This document shows, piece after piece, positions 61,149 through 64,000 of a stretch of 64,000 bases of DNA; positions within the stretch are counted from its first letter, which is position 1, and every line of letters starts with the position of its first letter. The stretch comes from CAYZXL01 sp964482435. Its GTDB lineage: Bacteria > Auribacterota > JABMQX01. The stretch covers positions 1-64,000 of the forward strand of contig CAYZXL010000014.1 of the NCBI GenBank assembly GCA_964482435.1, given 5' to 3'. Below the pieces are notes generated by a model. That model made no database searches. It was not told where the DNA came from and saw only the letters and a list, made by a program, of their open reading frames with translations. Position numbers and translations under genes: made by a program.

Positions 61149-61590
61149 TTGTTCCTCCAACTGTGACTTTTTTCTCTTCTTGGTTTCGTCAGCACCCAGT
61201 CTTTCGGTCCCAATCCGTCTCCATAAGCGACGGGGCTTGATGAAAAGACAGCCCCTATATAGCTATGTCAACTCCCCTTTTCAACAATTTTTTCTCAGGG
61301 CAAAACCTTCTCTGCGAAAGCCAGACCGACATGGGCATCCCTTGAGACGGAAGTCCGCTCATCTCTTTTCTCGGCCAGCGATGTTCCCGCCTGCAAAGTC
61401 ACCACGCACTTCTTCAGCGCGGACACAACCGCTGTCGAACTCAGGTGGAAAACACACATCCAGACCCGGGACCTCGTCGTCGAAGAGCTGATAGTCTGGT
61501 GCAACCGATTTTGACGCGTCCTGGAGAAAAAGAACGGCCGGGGCAATTCCCTTGCGCCCCGGCCATGAGTTCCTTGGGCTTGCGCTTAGC
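61149..61590. other. Intergenic region between ferredoxin and aldolase genes
   Basis: No credible gene. It holds the promoter region of the ferredoxin gene (not resolved), and at its right end the terminator of the aldolase gene. Confidence 0.5.
61524..61565 (-). terminator. Intrinsic terminator after the aldolase gene
   Basis: Perfect 9-bp stem GGCCGGGGC (61536-61544) and GCCCCGGCC (61556-61564), with an 11-base loop. On the minus strand it is followed by GTTCTTTTTCTC, a good T tract, about 27 bases after the aldolase stop. Confidence 0.85.
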
Positions 61591-62667
61591 TCAATAGCCG
61601 TAATCGCCCTTCACGCCGAGAGCTTTTGGCTTGGCATCGAGCTTGATAAGCTTTTTGGCTTCCTCGGCTATCCAGGTGAACTTCTGCCACCACGGCCTGC
61701 TGACAATCGTCGCCAATCCTTTAATCTGGGCGATTCGCGGAAGAGCTATGCGCTTGAAAGATTCCTCGAGGCTGTCCCAGTCCTTCGTTGCCTTATCGGT
61801 GAAGGCCTCTTTGAAGTAAGCCCTCCCGCACATCGGACCAGTGAAGATGTCGGCGACGATCCCGTACTGTGCTGAATACTGCTCGAAATCCACGGCAGCA
61901 CTGAGAAGAAGCATTGGTCGGTCCACCGCGCTGTCCATCTCAATCGCCGCTTGCCTGATTTCGTCGGGATTGCTGATGCGAACCACATCGCCGTCGTCCG
62001 AACTCCACAGAACCGGCACCTGCGTCTTGTAGAAATGCCCGTAGGGACTGAAGTCCTCCGCGATTCTCACCAGCGCTTCGGGAAGGCGACGCGCCATATC
62101 TGTCTTGCTCTCCCCGGGCAATTGATAAATCAAGGTTTCGTTGAACAAGGGCTTGCCGATCCGCCGACACCTCTCGAACACGTCCTCAATCCACTCCAGG
62201 TTCTTCTTCCAGCTCTCGTCGTGGTCGGGATTCAGCTTCACGAGCGTCTTGAAGGCATCTACCTCGTCGGCGCATTCTTCCGGCTGAATGGCTAATTGAG
62301 CGAGCTGTCCTCTCCCGTCGTCCATTGGAATGGTATTCGTATCTTCCAGCCGTCCGATCAGAAGGACGTCCTCACCCAGTAGCTGCCGGAAACCGGGGCT
62401 GCGAAACGCCAGGTGATTGAACAATGCAGCGGTGGCGTTCCCGTGAAGACCTCTCGCAAACCTCCGGCAAACCTCGCTCACGTCGTCATCGGTTGGCTTT
62501 CTACCCACTCCGATATGCTTGAAGAACGCCCCTGTAAGCTTCAAGTACGAATTGTGTTGGTCCGAAGCGAACACGTCCAATGTGCCGGATGGCGCTGCTT
62601 TGGCAAGAATCCGGATAATGGACTCCTCCACCCCAACACCATCAGCAAACTTGGCCCAAGCTGCCAT
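61591..62667 (-). CDS. LacD-like class I aldolase
   Basis: This 358-residue protein starts at ATG62667 with AAGGAGG 5 bases upstream. It resembles the tagatose-1,6-bisphosphate aldolase (LacD)/DeoC-like family: LDVFASDQHNSYLKL (residues 30-44, cf. 'AxDQRGSLK'), LEDTNTIPM, DAFKTLVKLNPDHDE (K140 or K144 is the probable Schiff-base lysine), CRRIGKPLFNETLIYQLPGE (167-186) and GPMCGRAYFKEAF. The family cleaves sugar bisphosphates to triose phosphates; related members act on sulfo-sugars. Substrate is uncertain. It has its own terminator. Confidence 0.7.
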   Translation of the reverse strand: MAAWAKFADGVGVEESIIRILAKAAPSGTLDVFASDQHNSYLKLTGAFFKHIGVGRKPTDDDVSEVCRRFARGLHGNATAALFNHLAFRSPGFRQLLGEDVLLIGRLEDTNTIPMDDGRGQLAQLAIQPEECADEVDAFKTLVKLNPDHDESWKKNLEWIEDVFERCRRIGKPLFNETLIYQLPGESKTDMARRLPEALVRIAEDFSPYGHFYKTQVPVLWSSDDGDVVRISNPDEIRQAAIEMDSAVDRPMLLLSAAVDFEQYSAQYGIVADIFTGPMCGRAYFKEAFTDKATKDWDSLEESFKRIALPRIAQIKGLATIVSRPWWQKFTWIAEEAKKLIKLDAKPKALGVKGDYGY

Positions 62668-62780
62668 GTCATCCTCCTTCTTAGAAACGTTTTTCCTTTC
62701 GCCGCGACACCTTTATCACCGCCGGTTAAATGGAAGCCATGCTGGATGGCGACTCTTTTCCCGACGAGACGCGACCACAT

Positions 62781-63822
62781 CTAATTATTTAACAACCTTC
62801 GGAAGCTCTCGTCAATAACGTTTTGGCGACTTCTGTTGTCGCCCGAAGAAGCCGACGCCACCGCCAATTTCGGCTGGCCCGCCCTTGTTACCTGCCTGTA
62901 AAGGTAATAGCCGGGGCGGACTTCGTAGTTTCCGCTGTCGTCCACCAGGAAAGCGGTTCCGGGGTTTGGGTCACCGCCCACCCATTGGCTGTGCCGCTGG
63001 ACCACTGCCCACAGCACCTATCCGTTCACCTGCGTCCGGTATATGTGCCGGCGAATCGTTCCCACGAAGCTGACATCCATTTTCCCCCACGTGGCGGAGG
63101 TCGTCCAGGCATGAAGTTTCCCCCCCGCCTTGCCCCGAGCTTCGCAATCGGCACGTTGTCATAAGGGTCGGTCGTGTACCAGCGCGGTTTGGGGTCACTG
63201 CTCCCAATGAACCCGTGACTCGTTATGAGGGGCAGGTTCTTCAATGTTGCATCATTTGTGGCAATTGCGTCTGCAGTAGGTCTGAACCGATACCAGTATG
63301 TTGTCTCGCCCGGCGCCAAACTCACATCCTGAGGCCCATCTGCATCGAGCGTTTTCCTCCTGAGACCCACAAAATCCACTATCTGCTCTGCCGGCCGACA
63401 CATGTCATAGTGATGAGTGGGGTAGTCTTTGTTCCCCGTGCCATCCTCCGGCCACCGGTCCGCCTCGAGCCTTCTCGCACAAAACAGCGCACCCATTTCC
63501 TTGTCCGCTCGTGAGTGTGGCGCGACGAACCAGCTTTCATTGCTTCATCGCTGTCATTCGCACCTTTATCCATGCCCTTATGAAAAAGGTCTATGAACAT
63601 CTTTACAATCCCCGGCTTCAAGCCATCTTCTCCGAAGACGAGGTCAAGGATTTCCTGACGCTGCCTTTCAGTGAGCGTGCTAAACCCGCCATAATCCTGT
63701 GGCCATTCGTCAGAGTCTCTCGTCTGGCCCGTCTCCACATGATTGACCCCCAAAGCCATCCTGCACCTGTAGAGGCTAATGGAAATGCATCGCAACCCCG
63801 AACCCACAATTGTGTTATACAC
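62781..63822 (-). pseudogene. Decayed glycosidase-like gene
   Basis: Minus-strand coding sequence in three frames gives one continuous protein-like sequence. Frame A (from 63822: MALGVNHVETGQTRDSDEW ... GANDSDEA) shifts near 63537 to frame B (ESWFVAPHSRADKEMGALF ... ITSHGFIGSSDPKPRWYTTDP). This shifts again near 63138 to frame C (GGKLHAWTTSATWGKMD ... IYRTQVNG). Frame C is then cut by an in-frame TAG (63018-63020) before LWAVVQRHSQWVGGDPNPG. The C-terminal part resembles the end of GH30-type O-glycosyl hydrolases, with low certainty. Two frameshifts and a stop point to a real pseudogene. The N-terminus is missing or unrecognised. Confidence 0.7.
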
Positions 63823-64000
63823 AGCCCATTCACCACTGCTTCACATTCTCCGGTCCCCTGATCGAATGGTGCCCTATCACACTAACGGCCGATAGTTGCT
63901 CTGTCTTACCTGGTTCCCACCGCATTTTGTCCCTTTTCCTTTTTTGGATACCACAAAATGTATTCCTAACAGGAAAAAAAGGATTTGACGCAGGCCAGAG
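63823..64000. other. Right edge without recognised feature
   Basis: AT-richer sequence with no gene, repeat or structure that I can support. It may hold the former promoter region of the pseudogene. Confidence 0.4.

Noticed and set aside
1..64000. tRNA genes or a replication origin
   Set aside because: A visual scan found no cloverleaf with a T-arm GTTCRAATC pattern outside genes. There is also no cluster of DnaA boxes.

Overview
The window looks like a chromosomal contig from an uncultured bacterium of the PVC superphylum, most likely planctomycete-like. This is inferred from gene content, not proven: a large von Willebrand A (VWA)/DUF58/BatA operon with a squalene-oxidase-repeat protein, ASPIC/UnbV and formylglycine-enzyme-like secreted proteins, a TAT-exported Gfo/Idh/MocA oxidoreductase, large multidomain secreted beta-sandwich proteins, and recurring intergenic repeat families. 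GC content is fairly high. No tRNA, rRNA, CRISPR array, prophage or transposase was seen.

1-4.2 kb: the conserved block SRP RNA (3' part) - dnaX - ybaB - recR, interrupted after the SRP RNA by a DUF2281/MazF-type toxin-antitoxin pair lying between two 63-bp imperfect direct repeats, and by a small lipoprotein gene. 4.2-5.6 kb: two small exported proteins of unknown function.

5.9-23.3 kb: one long, tightly packed plus-strand gene run. It encodes a membrane protein, a DUF58 protein, a BatA-like VWA protein, a second VWA protein, a very long membrane-anchored coiled-coil protein, a squalene-oxidase-repeat protein, three tandem paralogues with a repeat-jellyroll-repeat plan (here called 'NGD' proteins) and RNase R. 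Several junctions overlap by a few bases. It looks like an envelope-associated system and is the best candidate for something poorly described. No MoxR ATPase gene is present next to the DUF58 gene.

23.3-30.6 kb: a complete proline pathway (proA, proB, proC) with a 1147-residue membrane/zinc-ribbon protein gene between proA and proB, then a tyrosine-rich secreted repeat protein.

30.9-43.1 kb: a serine-palmitoyltransferase-like enzyme diverging from an extended SDR, a 1580-residue secreted multidomain protein, and a predicted exported group (FG-GAP/UnbV protein, FGE-like protein, TAT-exported oxidoreductase).

43.1-51.6 kb: a non-coding stretch with small TNAA-loop hairpins, a 745-residue orphan polytopic membrane protein, dispersed-repeat relics, then an apparent operon thyX - ispH::ubiA-like fusion - family 4 uracil-DNA glycosylase - priA.

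51.7-64 kb: a secreted repeat protein sharing a C-terminal module with the 1580-residue protein; a hydrolase-like gene split by a frameshift at a C8 tract; a sugar phosphate isomerase/epimerase; a DUF3343-cysteine desulfurase fusion; a zinc-ribbon membrane protein; aconitase; ferredoxin; a LacD-like aldolase; and a decayed glycosidase-like pseudogene. Two clean intrinsic terminators are visible on the minus strand.
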